NCBI GenBank assembly: GCA_934294885.1
Contig: CAKRAK010000008.1
Location: 27,996 to 91,995, forward strand
Reading direction: 5' to 3'
DNA length: 64,000 bases
Origin: an uncultured Lachnospiraceae bacterium
GTDB lineage: Bacteria > Bacillota > Clostridia > Lachnospirales > Lachnospiraceae
Below are positions 53,440-63,081 of the stretch, piece by piece. Both the position numbers and the translations under genes were made by a program. Each line of letters opens with the position of its first letter. Within the stretch, counting starts at the first letter, position 1. The notes under the pieces are model-generated. The model was not told where the DNA came from and made no database searches. It was given only the letters and a program-made list of their open reading frames with translations.

Positions 53440-54837
53440 CTACTCAGACAAAAGGATATTCACAATTTCTTTCAGATTCATTCCGTTAGATGCCTTTAAC
53501 AAAACAACATCCTCCGGTCTTAAGGTTGCAACAAGATAAATCGCAGCTTCCTCGTTATCCGAAAAACTGTATACCTTTGTCTTACTATCAGATGCTTCTA
53601 AAACATCCTTAATATTCTGAGATAATTCTCCCAGCAGGATTACTTCATCTAAATTCTTTTGGGATAAAAATTCGCCAATTTCTCTATGGTATAAAACCTC
53701 ATTTTCTCCCAGTTCAAACATATCTCCCAAAACTGCTATTCTTCTTCCGGAGCAAGGCATATCACACAATACATTAATACTGGCCTTCATGGAATCCGGA
53801 CTGGCATTATAAGTATCATCAATCATGGTAAATTTATTTTCCAGGTGGATAATTCTCTGACGCTGTCCTTTGAAATTCTCAAATCCTTTTGCAGCCCTCT
53901 GCATAGGAATCCCATTTTCATTGGCAACTGCAATGGCAACAACACAATTACCTACATTGTGTTTACCCAGTGTATTTAATTTTACAAATACCGACTCCGT
54001 TTTGTGAACACAGGTAAAGGTCGTATAAGCATCCTCTTCGTTTCCTTCACTTTCATGATACTGAATATCCTTGGCATAATAATCACACCATTCCTCTGTA
54101 CCGTAAAATAAAGTTTTACAAGTCACATGCTCTGTTTCTACGGCGTCCTTTAACAACGGATCATCCCCATTTAAAAATAAGGTTCCACCGGTCTTCATAG
54201 AATGGATTACCGATAATTTCTGATGACGGATATTTTCCTGCGTCTTCATAAATTCTATATGGGCAACACCAATTGTCGTAACAACTGCCATATCAGGCTT
54301 TACCATAGATGATAGAATATCCATTTGTCCCGGCTCACTGATGCCCAGCTCCAATACAGCAATCTCATCCTCCTGACTCATACGGGATAAGGTAATGGGA
54401 ACTCCGATCTGGGAATTTAAATTCTTCTCTGTATGAAAGGTTTTCTTAGCGGTAGACAATGCACAGGTTATCATTTCCCGGGTAGTTGTTTTTCCTACAC
54501 TACCGGTAACGGCAATTACCGGCACGGATAGTAAACGCTCTCTGATACCGGCACCGATGCTTTTTAAAGCATCTACTGTGTTATCCACACGGATATACGG
54601 TTTGTCTGCAATCACGATTCCGTCATGCCGGGATGTCAGAGTTGCAGCCCCTACCTCCATGGCAGACTCTATAAATCGATGTGCATCCACCCGCTCTCCG
54701 ATAATCGGAACAAACAGATCTCCTTCTTTTATTTCTTTTGAATTAATACAGATATCAAGAACCGGTGTATTCTCATCTCCACAAAGAAGAACGCCTCCCG
54801 TCATATTCACGATATCCTTAACTGTTATATTCTCCAT
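53440..54837 (-). CDS. murF: UDP-MurNAc-tripeptide--D-alanyl-D-alanine ligase
   Basis: This 465-residue Mur ligase adds D-Ala-D-Ala to complete the peptidoglycan precursor. It has the ATP loop VTGSVGKTTTREM, LELGISEPGQMDIL, HNVGNCVVAIAVA, and DDTYNASPDSMKASI. The ATG overlaps the preceding gene's TGA by one base (TGATG) and follows AGGAGGAATTTTG. This coupling to a HAD hydrolase is tight. Confidence 0.96.
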   Translation of the reverse strand: MENITVKDIVNMTGGVLLCGDENTPVLDICINSKEIKEGDLFVPIIGERVDAHRFIESAMEVGAATLTSRHDGIVIADKPYIRVDNTVDALKSIGAGIRERLLSVPVIAVTGSVGKTTTREMITCALSTAKKTFHTEKNLNSQIGVPITLSRMSQEDEIAVLELGISEPGQMDILSSMVKPDMAVVTTIGVAHIEFMKTQENIRHQKLSVIHSMKTGGTLFLNGDDPLLKDAVETEHVTCKTLFYGTEEWCDYYAKDIQYHESEGNEEDAYTTFTCVHKTESVFVKLNTLGKHNVGNCVVAIAVANENGIPMQRAAKGFENFKGQRQRIIHLENKFTMIDDTYNASPDSMKASINVLCDMPCSGRRIAVLGDMFELGENEVLYHREIGEFLSQKNLDEVILLGELSQNIKDVLEASDSKTKVYSFSDNEEAAIYLVATLRPEDVVLLKASNGMNLKEIVNILLSE

Positions 54838-55673
54838 CAAAATTCCTCCTGAAGCATCATTTGCTCAATATATTTTGCAACACCGTCTTCATTATTGGAC
54901 GGTATTACCGCATTCGCCATATTCCGTATTTCCGGATGGGCATTAGCAACTGCATAAAAATAATCACTGGCATTGTAAATTCCAACATCATTCAGATTAT
55001 CACCAAAGCCAATGACACTGTCATATGCCCCTTGTGTTTTCAGATAATCCAAGGCATTCTTCTTTGATGCCTTATCACTGTATATTTCCAACATATAATA
55101 TTCTTCATTGTAAATGTCCGGATAAAAAGAAGTCTGTACCCCCTTCACAACAGACAGGTCCCGATATAATCCTTCTAACTTTTCTTTTGGTTCTCTTAAC
55201 ATACAATAAATAATATTGTTATTTTTTACGAGGCTCAAATCTTCCACTTCCGTAAATTTTTTGTCATATTTCATGATTCGTTCATTTCTGAAATAATTTA
55301 AGGATTGAGAATCCACACTATCATAATAAGCACAAAATGTATTATCCTTAAGACCGTACAAAAAGCAATCCAATCCTCTTACTTTGATCAGTCCCAGTAA
55401 TACCATAACAACGGAGTCACTAAGTACTTCCTTCTTTATGTAGTTCTGCTTCTTGATATCATAAATCAGGACACCATTCATAAGCATAACCGGAAGCTGC
55501 AAATTCAATTTGTATAGAATTTTCACCGCCGTCGTCGGGGTTCGGGCCGTAGAGATTGTAAAATTACATCCTTTTTCAATTGCTGTATTAATTACATTTG
55601 CTGTATAAGAACTAATCTCTGCATCCCGATTTAATAAAGTTCCGTCCAAATCACTTACCAATAGTCTCTTCAT
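54837..55673 (-). CDS. Cof-type HAD hydrolase
   Basis: This 278-residue phosphatase has motif I VSDLDGTLLNRDAEIS, motif II TISTARTPTT, a C2-type cap and motif IV VIGFGDNLNDVGIYNAS. It belongs to the Cof group acting on sugar phosphates or flavin precursors. It is translationally coupled to murF. Confidence 0.9.
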   Translation of the reverse strand: MKRLLVSDLDGTLLNRDAEISSYTANVINTAIEKGCNFTISTARTPTTAVKILYKLNLQLPVMLMNGVLIYDIKKQNYIKKEVLSDSVVMVLLGLIKVRGLDCFLYGLKDNTFCAYYDSVDSQSLNYFRNERIMKYDKKFTEVEDLSLVKNNNIIYCMLREPKEKLEGLYRDLSVVKGVQTSFYPDIYNEEYYMLEIYSDKASKKNALDYLKTQGAYDSVIGFGDNLNDVGIYNASDYFYAVANAHPEIRNMANAVIPSNNEDGVAKYIEQMMLQEEF

Positions 55674-55792
55674 ACATCCTCCCTAAAACTCCATACTCTC
55701 ATGATTTACACCAATATATTGACGTTATTAGCAAATTATTATACCATATCTTCTATATAATAGCAAAATTTTCTATGATAAAGGAAAAAAAT

Positions 55793-58156
55793 ATGTATAT
55801 TGCAAAAATATCCGTTCGTAACTTAGTTGAATTTATATTTCGAGAAGGTGACATTACCGGCAGTGACGGAAGTCTGTCTACAGATGCCATGGAAAAGGGC
55901 AGCAAAATTCACCGGAAAATCCAAGGGAAAATGGGAATCCATTACGAAGCAGAGGTTCCGTTATCCATTGATATTCGTCGCCCCGATTTTCTTTTAACCC
56001 TTGAAGGACGGGCAGACGGAATCATAACCAATCAGGATGAAATCACAATTGATGAAATCAAAGGTGTATATAAAAAGCTTGATACATTGCAGAAGCCGGT
56101 TTATGTCCATAAAGCACAGGCTATGTGTTACGCATATATCTATGCCTCACAGCACAGTCTAAGCACTATTACCGTTCAAATGACCTATTGTAATCTGGAT
56201 ACGGAAGAAATCAAACGATTTTCAGAACAAATGGATTTTGAAGAATTAAGCCGTTGGTTTATTGAGCTGATGGATACCTATTGTAAATGGGTACAGTTTG
56301 AGGTTGACCAAAGTAAGCTTCGGAATCATTCCATCGAAAACCTGAAATTCCCCTATTCCTATCGTGCCGGACAAAAGGATATGGCAGGAACCGTATATCT
56401 TTCCATCAAGCGGGGGAAAAATCTTTTCATTCAGGCACCTACCGGAATCGGAAAAACAATGGCGGCATTATATCCTTCCATAAAATCCATGGGGGAAGGT
56501 CTGGCAGATAAATTGTTTTATCTGACCGCTAAAACCATTACAAGAAGCGTCGCACAAAACAGTCTCTCTGTTTTAAGGGAAAAGGGATTACATTTTCGAA
56601 GTGTATTAATTACGGCAAAGGAAAAAATATGTCCTTTGGAAAAAATGGTATGTGATGCAGAGCATTGCCCTTATGCCGCAGGACACTACGACCGAATTAA
56701 CGATGCTTTATTTGACTGCCTGATACATGAGGTGGATATTTCAAGGGAGGTCATTATGGATTACGCCAACAAACATATGGTTTGCCCATTTGAGTTCAGC
56801 TTAGATGCCAGTATGTTTGTAGACGGAATCATCTGTGACTATAACTATGCCTTTGATCCAAGAGTGAAATTACGCCGGTATTTTGGAGAAGGCAGTACAA
56901 AGAAAAACTATATATTCCTTGTTGATGAGGCGCATAATCTGGTAGACCGGGCAAGCGCCATGTATAGCACCGAATTATACAAAGAAACCTTTTTATCCAT
57001 AAAACGCCTGCTTACTCCTTATAACAGGAAAATCGGCAATCTGTTAGGAAAATGCAACGAATGCTTTCTCAAATATAAGAAGCTGTGTACCGAGGAAAAC
57101 AATTACGTATTAATTGATGATTTGGAAGACTTGTATTTATATTTATTAAGATTACACGGACACATCAGTTCCTTTATGGATGAAATGAAGGAAATACCGG
57201 AATTACAGGAACACAAAGAAGAGCTTTTGGATTTTTATTTCCGGTTAAATCATTTTATCAATATATATGAGCTGTTAGATGACAGCTATGAAATTTATGG
57301 AGAGCAGATTACGAAGGATTCCTTCATGATCCGTTTGTACTGTATCCATCCGGCAAACAATCTTACCGCATGCATTGAAAAAAGTCTGGCAACAATATTT
57401 TTCTCTGCAACAATGCTTCCCATTACTTATTATAAGGAACTGCTTCATAATGATGAAGATGATTATGCCATCTATATCCCCTCTCCTTTTCCAAAGGAAC
57501 ACAGAGGATTATTTTCAGGGATTGACGTCAGCAGCCGTTATCGTATGAGAGGTCCCCGGCTTTACGAAAAAATCGCGCAGTATTTAAACTATATGGTTCA
57601 CAGTAAGGAAGGAAATTATATGGCATTCTTTCCATCCTACAAAATGTTAGAAGATGTATATGAAGTATTTACAGCCAAAGAATACCAACAGAATATTGAG
57701 CTGATGAAACAAACCCCATTCTTATCCGAGCAGGAACGGGAAGACTTTTTAGAACGATTCCGGAAAACTGCTTCCCCTGTATTGGGATTTTGCATTTTAG
57801 GCGGTGTCTTTTCGGAAGGAATTGATCTGGTGGGTGAATCTCTGATTGGATGTGCAATTGTGGGAACAGGGCTTCCGATGGTATGTAACGAAAAAGAAAT
57901 CCAGCAGCAGTTTTTTGAAAACAGACAAACAAAAGGATTCGAATATGCCTATTTGTACCCCGGAATGAATAAAGTACAACAAGCCGCAGGCCGGGTAATC
58001 CGTACAATGGAAGACAAGGGTATCATCCTCTTACTGGATGACAGATTTGTCACAAAGCAGGTAGTGGATACGTTTCCGGCAGAATGGGATAATTATCAGG
58101 TTGTGACCTTAGATACCGTTGCAAATCAGTTAGAAGAATTTTGGAAGGGGATTTGA
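55793..58156 (+). CDS. PD-(D/E)XK (Cas4/RecB-like) nuclease fused to an XPD/DinG-type Fe-S helicase
   Basis: This 787-residue protein begins with a RecB/Cas4-like nuclease (about 1-180): GRADGIIT, then IDEIK, then QAMCYAYIYA. A superfamily 2 helicase follows: Walker A QAPTGIGKTMAAL, four Cys of a likely Fe-S cluster (CPLEKMVCDAEHCP with a later Cys), DEAH box VDEAHNLVDRA, FFSATMLP and QAAGRVIRT. It probably repairs or remodels DNA. The start is the ATG after AAAGGAAAAAAAT. It is monocistronic, and its stop is inside a terminator stem. Confidence 0.88.
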   Translation: MYIAKISVRNLVEFIFREGDITGSDGSLSTDAMEKGSKIHRKIQGKMGIHYEAEVPLSIDIRRPDFLLTLEGRADGIITNQDEITIDEIKGVYKKLDTLQKPVYVHKAQAMCYAYIYASQHSLSTITVQMTYCNLDTEEIKRFSEQMDFEELSRWFIELMDTYCKWVQFEVDQSKLRNHSIENLKFPYSYRAGQKDMAGTVYLSIKRGKNLFIQAPTGIGKTMAALYPSIKSMGEGLADKLFYLTAKTITRSVAQNSLSVLREKGLHFRSVLITAKEKICPLEKMVCDAEHCPYAAGHYDRINDALFDCLIHEVDISREVIMDYANKHMVCPFEFSLDASMFVDGIICDYNYAFDPRVKLRRYFGEGSTKKNYIFLVDEAHNLVDRASAMYSTELYKETFLSIKRLLTPYNRKIGNLLGKCNECFLKYKKLCTEENNYVLIDDLEDLYLYLLRLHGHISSFMDEMKEIPELQEHKEELLDFYFRLNHFINIYELLDDSYEIYGEQITKDSFMIRLYCIHPANNLTACIEKSLATIFFSATMLPITYYKELLHNDEDDYAIYIPSPFPKEHRGLFSGIDVSSRYRMRGPRLYEKIAQYLNYMVHSKEGNYMAFFPSYKMLEDVYEVFTAKEYQQNIELMKQTPFLSEQEREDFLERFRKTASPVLGFCILGGVFSEGIDLVGESLIGCAIVGTGLPMVCNEKEIQQQFFENRQTKGFEYAYLYPGMNKVQQAAGRVIRTMEDKGIILLLDDRFVTKQVVDTFPAEWDNYQVVTLDTVANQLEEFWKGI

Positions 58157-58180
58157 AACAACATGTTTCAAATCCCCCTC
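58147..58180. terminator. Bidirectional terminator between helicase and DJ-1 genes
   Basis: GGGGATTTGAAAC pairs perfectly with GTTTCAAATCCCC (loop AACAT), followed by CTCTTTCTC. It overlaps the helicase stop codon; the U tract is poor on both sides. Confidence 0.7.
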
Positions 58181-58186
58181 TTTCTC

Positions 58187-58738
58187 TTATGCCTTATATA
58201 CAATTTTCTCTGCTATCATATCTGCGGTATTCTGATCTGTTAACTTTGCCAATAAGGTTAAGCCAAATTCTATACAGGTTCCCATGCCCCGGCTTGTAAT
58301 AAACTGTCCGTCACAAACAACGGCATCACTCTTTTTGTTTGCTCCCACTAATCCATCTTCCATACCCGGATAACAGGTTGCATCCTTTCCTTTTAACAAT
58401 CCCATCTCACCATAGACGGTTGGTGCCGCACAAACTGCTGCAAGGTATTTTCCGTTCTTTTCATAATCAATAATCAACTGCTTCAGACCTGCATGTGCCT
58501 TTAAATTCGGAGTACCCGGAATACCTCCCGGCATAATCAGCATTTGTCCGTCTGTAAGGCTTTGATGTTCAAAAACCAAATCTGCCCGCACTGTTATGTT
58601 ATGAGAACCGGTCACGTCATAATCACCCATAACGGAAACAGTTTTGCAATCAACTCCACCTCTTCTTAAAATATCTACTACGGTTAATGCTTCAACCTCT
58701 TCAAAACCGGTTGCAAGAAACAAATATACTTTTTTCAT
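58187..58738 (-). CDS. DJ-1/PfpI family protein
   Basis: This 183-residue protein has the DJ-1 nucleophile elbow AVCAAPTVYG, an N-terminal FLATGFEEVEALTVVDIL (acidic Glu near residue 15), and LIMPGGIPGTPNL. Family members act as deglycases, chaperones or amidases. The start follows AAGGAGGATGAAC. A promoter at 59009-59037 would give a leader that carries MITE-like element 3. Confidence 0.92.
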   Translation of the reverse strand: MKKVYLFLATGFEEVEALTVVDILRRGGVDCKTVSVMGDYDVTGSHNITVRADLVFEHQSLTDGQMLIMPGGIPGTPNLKAHAGLKQLIIDYEKNGKYLAAVCAAPTVYGEMGLLKGKDATCYPGMEDGLVGANKKSDAVVCDGQFITSRGMGTCIEFGLTLLAKLTDQNTADMIAEKIVYKA

Positions 58739-58769
58739 GTTCATCCTCCTTGTAAACGTCGACAATAAT

Positions 58770-58982
58770 TAGATATTTTCGAAACGCTTTTTCTCTTTAT
58801 AATTTGTGTAAATTTAATATATATATCGCAGGCACGCTCTCGCTTCATCCCCACACAGCGGTACTAAACTTGGGATGCACTAGCGTTTTCCCTCGTTAAG
58901 TACCGGCGTGCTGCAAGAGCCTGCTTATATATATTATTAAATTTACACAAATTAATGTAGGTTAGCGTTTCCCAATCAACTA
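58770..58982 (-). mobile_element. MITE-like element 3 in the DJ-1 gene leader
   Basis: This 213-bp element has a 12-bp imperfect direct repeat (58758-58769 and 58983-58994, 10 identical: CGACAATAAT). The inner arms TTGTGTAAATTTAATA and TTAAATTTACACAA pair, with another compensatory change versus elements 1 and 2. It keeps the core CGGTACTAAAC...TTAAGTACCG and an apical stem GGGA/TCCC. The ends are more degenerate (TAGATATTTTCGAAACGC). Confidence 0.75.
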
Positions 58983-59008
58983 ACCGACAATAATAAATGA
59001 TAAAGATT

Positions 59009-59037
59009 ATATTAGTGGTCTTATATAAAAAAGTCAA
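59009..59037 (-). promoter_or_regulatory. Candidate promoter of the DJ-1 gene
   Basis: On the minus strand, TTGACT (59032-59037) is followed by 17 bp and TAATAT (59009-59014). The element at 58770-58982 lies between it and the gene. Confidence 0.6.
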
Positions 59038-59097
59038 TTGCGAACCGGGGCTTAATAAGCTAAAATGAATTTATATGATTATAATAAGGAGCAGAAA

Positions 59098-59583
59098 ATG
59101 GAAATAGAAAGAAAATTTTTAGTCAAAAAAGAACAATTACCTTCCCACCTCTTCCGGTATCCTCATAGTGAACTGGAACAGGCTTATATTATTACGAATC
59201 CCGTATTACGAATCCGAAAAAAGGATTCCGAATACATTCTGACCTACAAAGGACAGGGATTAATGGCAAGAGAAGAAGTAGAATTTCCCTTACCGGAGGA
59301 AGCCTACCAAAAACTTGCAACAAAATGTGAGGGAAACCTGATTACCAAAACCAGATACCGGATACCGGAAAAAGATCAGCTTACAATAGAGCTTGATATC
59401 TTTCACGGAATACTGGAAGGATTATATCTTGCAGAGGTAGAATTTAAGGACGAAGCCACTGCATTATCCTACGTACCTCCTTGCTGGTTTGATAAAGAGG
59501 TTACGCAAACCAATACCTTTCACAATTCCACTCTTAGTAAAATGGAAAAGGATGCCATCAAAGAATTGATTGCATCCCTGTAA
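59098..59583 (+). CDS. CYTH-domain protein
   Basis: This 161-residue protein has the CYTH signature EIERKFLV at the N terminus and successive acidic/basic strands (LRIRKKDSEYILTYKG, KTRYRIPEKDQLTIELDIF, LAEVEFKDE) of a triphosphate tunnel. Members hydrolyse inorganic triphosphate or act on organic triphosphates. The start follows AAGGAGCAGAAA. Confidence 0.92.
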   Translation: MEIERKFLVKKEQLPSHLFRYPHSELEQAYIITNPVLRIRKKDSEYILTYKGQGLMAREEVEFPLPEEAYQKLATKCEGNLITKTRYRIPEKDQLTIELDIFHGILEGLYLAEVEFKDEATALSYVPPCWFDKEVTQTNTFHNSTLSKMEKDAIKELIASL

Positions 59584-59591
59584 TAAACTCA

Positions 59592-60419
59592 TTAATCCTC
59601 AACCGGTGGTTTTCCAAAAGGAATCAAAGCTCTTCTCATAAGAGAAAATGATAAAATAATCTGGAAGAAATTCGCAGCAAACATAAACATGGCATTACCG
59701 AATCCACAGGTAACGGAATATACCAGGGTTCCAATGGTCTGGGCATACATTGAGGTTTTGTATGCCTTTCCAAATCCCACCGGGTGCATCCATACATTGG
59801 AATATAATGTCATAAACAGTGCAAAGAACAATCCCCATAAAAGATATTTGCAAACCTCCGTAAAATACAGAAAAACCACCCAAAAAACGAATCCCACATA
59901 GAATAGCGGTGCCATATCTGCCAGAATTTTATTATTCAATTCAGCATTCCCCATATTGGCAAACTTAATATCCTGATTGGCTCCGGTATATTCCGAATAT
60001 TCATTATATACATAAACATTGGTTTTACTTACCAACACTGCTTCTATTACGTTATCCATCACATCTTCAGGAATGTCCTTTTTTGAGAAGCTTTCCTGAT
60101 CTGTATCCACCAAAACATAGATTCCCGTAGCTTCATCATTTTTTTCGATTTTCCCATCGATGGTAAGTTCTCCGTCTTTCAAAGAAAACTCCGGCAGTTC
60201 CCGGTTTATAATCCCCTTGATTCCGCCCATGCCTGCAAGAGTTGCAGCACCCGGAATGATATATCTTGCCACGGTAACAAGAAAGATCAGTATCGCCACA
60301 TAGCCAATCAGCCTTCCTGTTTTTTCCTTTAACAGCTTCCCGTAATCTCCCGGTGCAAACATGGCAATCATAAACCGGTCTGTTAGTTTCATTTTATTCG
60401 TATCTTTTTCATCATTCAT
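59592..60419 (-). CDS. DUF1189-like membrane protein
   Basis: This 275-residue protein has one helix (about 38-55), an extracellular region with LPEFSLKDGELTIDGKIE, and four or more helices from about 168. The layout resembles DUF1189. It follows the degenerate kinase gene by 24 bp and may be a partner in signalling or envelope function. Similarity is moderate. Confidence 0.7.
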   Translation of the reverse strand: MNDEKDTNKMKLTDRFMIAMFAPGDYGKLLKEKTGRLIGYVAILIFLVTVARYIIPGAATLAGMGGIKGIINRELPEFSLKDGELTIDGKIEKNDEATGIYVLVDTDQESFSKKDIPEDVMDNVIEAVLVSKTNVYVYNEYSEYTGANQDIKFANMGNAELNNKILADMAPLFYVGFVFWVVFLYFTEVCKYLLWGLFFALFMTLYSNVWMHPVGFGKAYKTSMYAQTIGTLVYSVTCGFGNAMFMFAANFFQIILSFSLMRRALIPFGKPPVED

Positions 60420-60443
60420 CTTTTATCCTCCATTCCATATGGA

Positions 60444-62231
60444 TTAACTTTGCTCTGACTCTTCAGACATTAATTCATTCTCTAACATTGGCAAGATAAT
60501 GGTTATTACGGTTCCTTTTCCCTCATGGGAAATGATTTCAACCTTTGCCTTGCACACATGCTCCAATACGGAAATTATACTTAATACAGAGGTTGGATTT
60601 TCCCCTTTTAACAGCTTTTTATCAAATCCAATACCGTCATCAATAATTTGTATCCCATAACCGTCCGCTCTCATATAGGTACGCAGCACAACATTGCCCT
60701 TATCCTCTTTCCCTGCAATTCCATGCTTTACGGCATTCTCAACCAATGGTTCAATACTGTTTCTTGGAATCTGAAAGTCCTTTACCTTACACTCAACTTT
60801 ATAATTCATTTTGCTATTTCTTGTTTTCTGAAGCTGTAAATATGCCAATATATGTTCTAACTCTTCCATGAAAGGTATAATCTCTCCCGGCTGTTCTATT
60901 GCCTTTAGATTTGACTTAAAATACATGGAAATATAATAAATCATTTTTGTTCCCTGAGAAGAACCTGTTTTAATCAAATTCTGTAACGTATGGAAGGAAG
61001 CAAATAACAGATTCGGATTCATCTGTGATATCACCTGATGTCTTAACACCTCTCTGTCATCCGTCTTCTTATCTTCTACCGGTGTCTTATGCAGTGCCCG
61101 TTTCAATCCGTAAAGTAAAAGGCAGACTTCATAAATTCCGAAGCTGACAGGAAGAATCATATAACGGAAAGGAAGATCCTTACCAATTACAATCATAACG
61201 AGCTGCAGCACTGCGCCAAGGGATATAATACCATTCATCCAAAGCAGACTTTTGGTTTCTTTTTTATTATTATGCTGGTAATTCTGAAGCAATATTCCCA
61301 TGTACACAAAAAATACGAGCCAGAATAACACCATAGTGGCGGTTTCCAGTGTTTTTGGTGCAATCAAGTCAAAGAAACTCAGTACGATTACACAGATATC
61401 GTAAACGAGATACACAATAATTCCAATATGAATTTTTGCCTGCTCAGACCTTTTATATACCAGACATCCCATTATCATTAAATGAAGGATTCCGGTGATG
61501 ATGAGAAGCATGATACGAAGCATACATACTCCGTAATTCCATCCGGTCAGTGCCGGAACTACACTTCCCCATAAAAAAAGAAGGACGCTGACTGCAATGC
61601 CTTCCAAGCAGCCGTATAATAATACCCCTTTCATAAAACGTGTATTATCAATCAATGCATAGTCAATTAAAAAGCAGATGCAAACAAGAATCAATAAAAT
61701 TCCAAAAGAAATACTTTTCCAGTTTTCCCGGAACAGTTCACCAAACAATTGTGTTTTTGTTCCGGTTAACAGCCTTGGGGCAATTATCCGTTTTCCTTTT
61801 TCCGCCGTATATGTGATTACAACATTTTGATTCTGATATTCCGGCAATAGTCTGACAACATGACAGGCATTGAGCCCGGCCTCTTCCCGGCTGCTTTCAT
61901 AAATAACCTGCTCATCTATTTTCACCTGTACTTTTTGATTTGTTGTCTGAAAAAACAAATATATACTTTCATTTGTCATATCCGGTACCCGGTGATAAAA
62001 AGAAAGCTTGTCTCCGGTTCCGACTTTATATGTTTTGGGGAAGAAAACGACCTCCGTTTTTTTGTTACCGGTGAGCAGCCATCCATCGGAAAAATCATCC
62101 ATGGCGGCAATCGCCTTTCCTCCTTCAAAGGAAGGCAACGGTTTTCTGCAGAAAAAAAAGAAAAATATGCACCCGGTTACGAGAATCAACAATATAATAA
62201 AATGCAATTGTTTATCTTGAAAACGAAACAT
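60444..62231 (-). CDS. LytS/YesM-like sensor kinase with degenerate catalytic motifs
   Basis: This 595-residue protein has an N-terminal helix, an extracellular domain (about 30-165), seven membrane helices (about 175-375), a His-kinase segment and an ATPase domain. The usual phospho-acceptor NPHFL reads MNPNLLFASFHTL, so the canonical His is Asn; the G2 box GxGL is TSVLSIISVLEHV. The N box (EPLVENAVKHGI) and G1 (DDGIGFD) remain. It is probably a pseudokinase or allosteric partner. The start follows GAGGAGGAAAAT. No response regulator gene is adjacent. Confidence 0.83.
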   Translation of the reverse strand: MFRFQDKQLHFIILLILVTGCIFFFFFCRKPLPSFEGGKAIAAMDDFSDGWLLTGNKKTEVVFFPKTYKVGTGDKLSFYHRVPDMTNESIYLFFQTTNQKVQVKIDEQVIYESSREEAGLNACHVVRLLPEYQNQNVVITYTAEKGKRIIAPRLLTGTKTQLFGELFRENWKSISFGILLILVCICFLIDYALIDNTRFMKGVLLYGCLEGIAVSVLLFLWGSVVPALTGWNYGVCMLRIMLLIITGILHLMIMGCLVYKRSEQAKIHIGIIVYLVYDICVIVLSFFDLIAPKTLETATMVLFWLVFFVYMGILLQNYQHNNKKETKSLLWMNGIISLGAVLQLVMIVIGKDLPFRYMILPVSFGIYEVCLLLYGLKRALHKTPVEDKKTDDREVLRHQVISQMNPNLLFASFHTLQNLIKTGSSQGTKMIYYISMYFKSNLKAIEQPGEIIPFMEELEHILAYLQLQKTRNSKMNYKVECKVKDFQIPRNSIEPLVENAVKHGIAGKEDKGNVVLRTYMRADGYGIQIIDDGIGFDKKLLKGENPTSVLSIISVLEHVCKAKVEIISHEGKGTVITIILPMLENELMSEESEQS

Positions 62232-62276
62232 ATTTTCCTCCTCACACAATCAGGTGATAATCAGCTAATTGTAATT

Positions 62277-63068
62277 CTATATCAGGTTGTAATGCTTTAA
62301 TGCATTCCATATTCCATCCTGGGTTACATCCGTTGTTACAAATTCTACGGTCTCCTTTACCTTAGGAACCGCATTTCCCATACCGACAGAATGGGATACA
62401 TACTCTAACATCTCCATATCATTAATAGAGTCTCCGAAGGCATAACAATCCTCCCTCTTTACGCCCAGATGTTTTTGTAGGAATTCAATTCCCGTTGCTT
62501 TGGAGCATCCAATGGGTACCGCCTCTATAACCGAATCTCCATGGGGAATCAGATGGAACAGCTTTTCGTATTTTTGAATAAAAGATTCCAAGTCACTTCC
62601 CTCTAATTTGGAAGTGGTAAATTTGTCATAACACAAATCTTTATGAGTGTACTCTTCTATTGCTTTATCTGAATTCTTACCAAAATAATCATATATAAAT
62701 TCTAAAAAAGAACCCGGTCCATGGTCACCGTCAATAAACAGCTGATCCTTACCTTCATAAACGGTTCCCAAATTCCATGTATGAATCTCTTTGGCATATG
62801 CCTCACAAAGCTTTTTATCAATTTGTCTGTGATATAAGGCTTCCCCTTTGTATTCAATATAGGTTCCACAGCCACATACAAAACCGTCAAAGGGAAATTC
62901 CAACAGCCTTTTATCAATAGCAGTCTTTACACGTCCGGTATTAATAAAAATCTTATGACCGTTTTCTTTGGCAGCTAATAATGCCTTTTTTGTACTGTCC
63001 GAAAATGCATGGGTCTCATCCAGAGTCAGCAGGGTTCCATCAATATCAAAAAATAATAATGCACTCAT
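62277..63068 (-). CDS. Cof-type HAD hydrolase
   Basis: This 263-residue phosphatase has motif I FFDIDGTLLTLDETHAFS, motif II INTGRVKTAI, and motif IV CYAFGDSINDMEMLEYV. Its C2-type cap marks it as a Cof-like sugar or cofactor phosphate phosphatase. It starts 13 bp after the ribH stop codon. A flavin-precursor (ARPP) phosphatase role is possible given that neighbour, but unproven. Confidence 0.9.
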   Translation of the reverse strand: MSALLFFDIDGTLLTLDETHAFSDSTKKALLAAKENGHKIFINTGRVKTAIDKRLLEFPFDGFVCGCGTYIEYKGEALYHRQIDKKLCEAYAKEIHTWNLGTVYEGKDQLFIDGDHGPGSFLEFIYDYFGKNSDKAIEEYTHKDLCYDKFTTSKLEGSDLESFIQKYEKLFHLIPHGDSVIEAVPIGCSKATGIEFLQKHLGVKREDCYAFGDSINDMEMLEYVSHSVGMGNAVPKVKETVEFVTTDVTQDGIWNALKHYNLI

Positions 63069-63081
63069 GTTCCGGCCTCTG

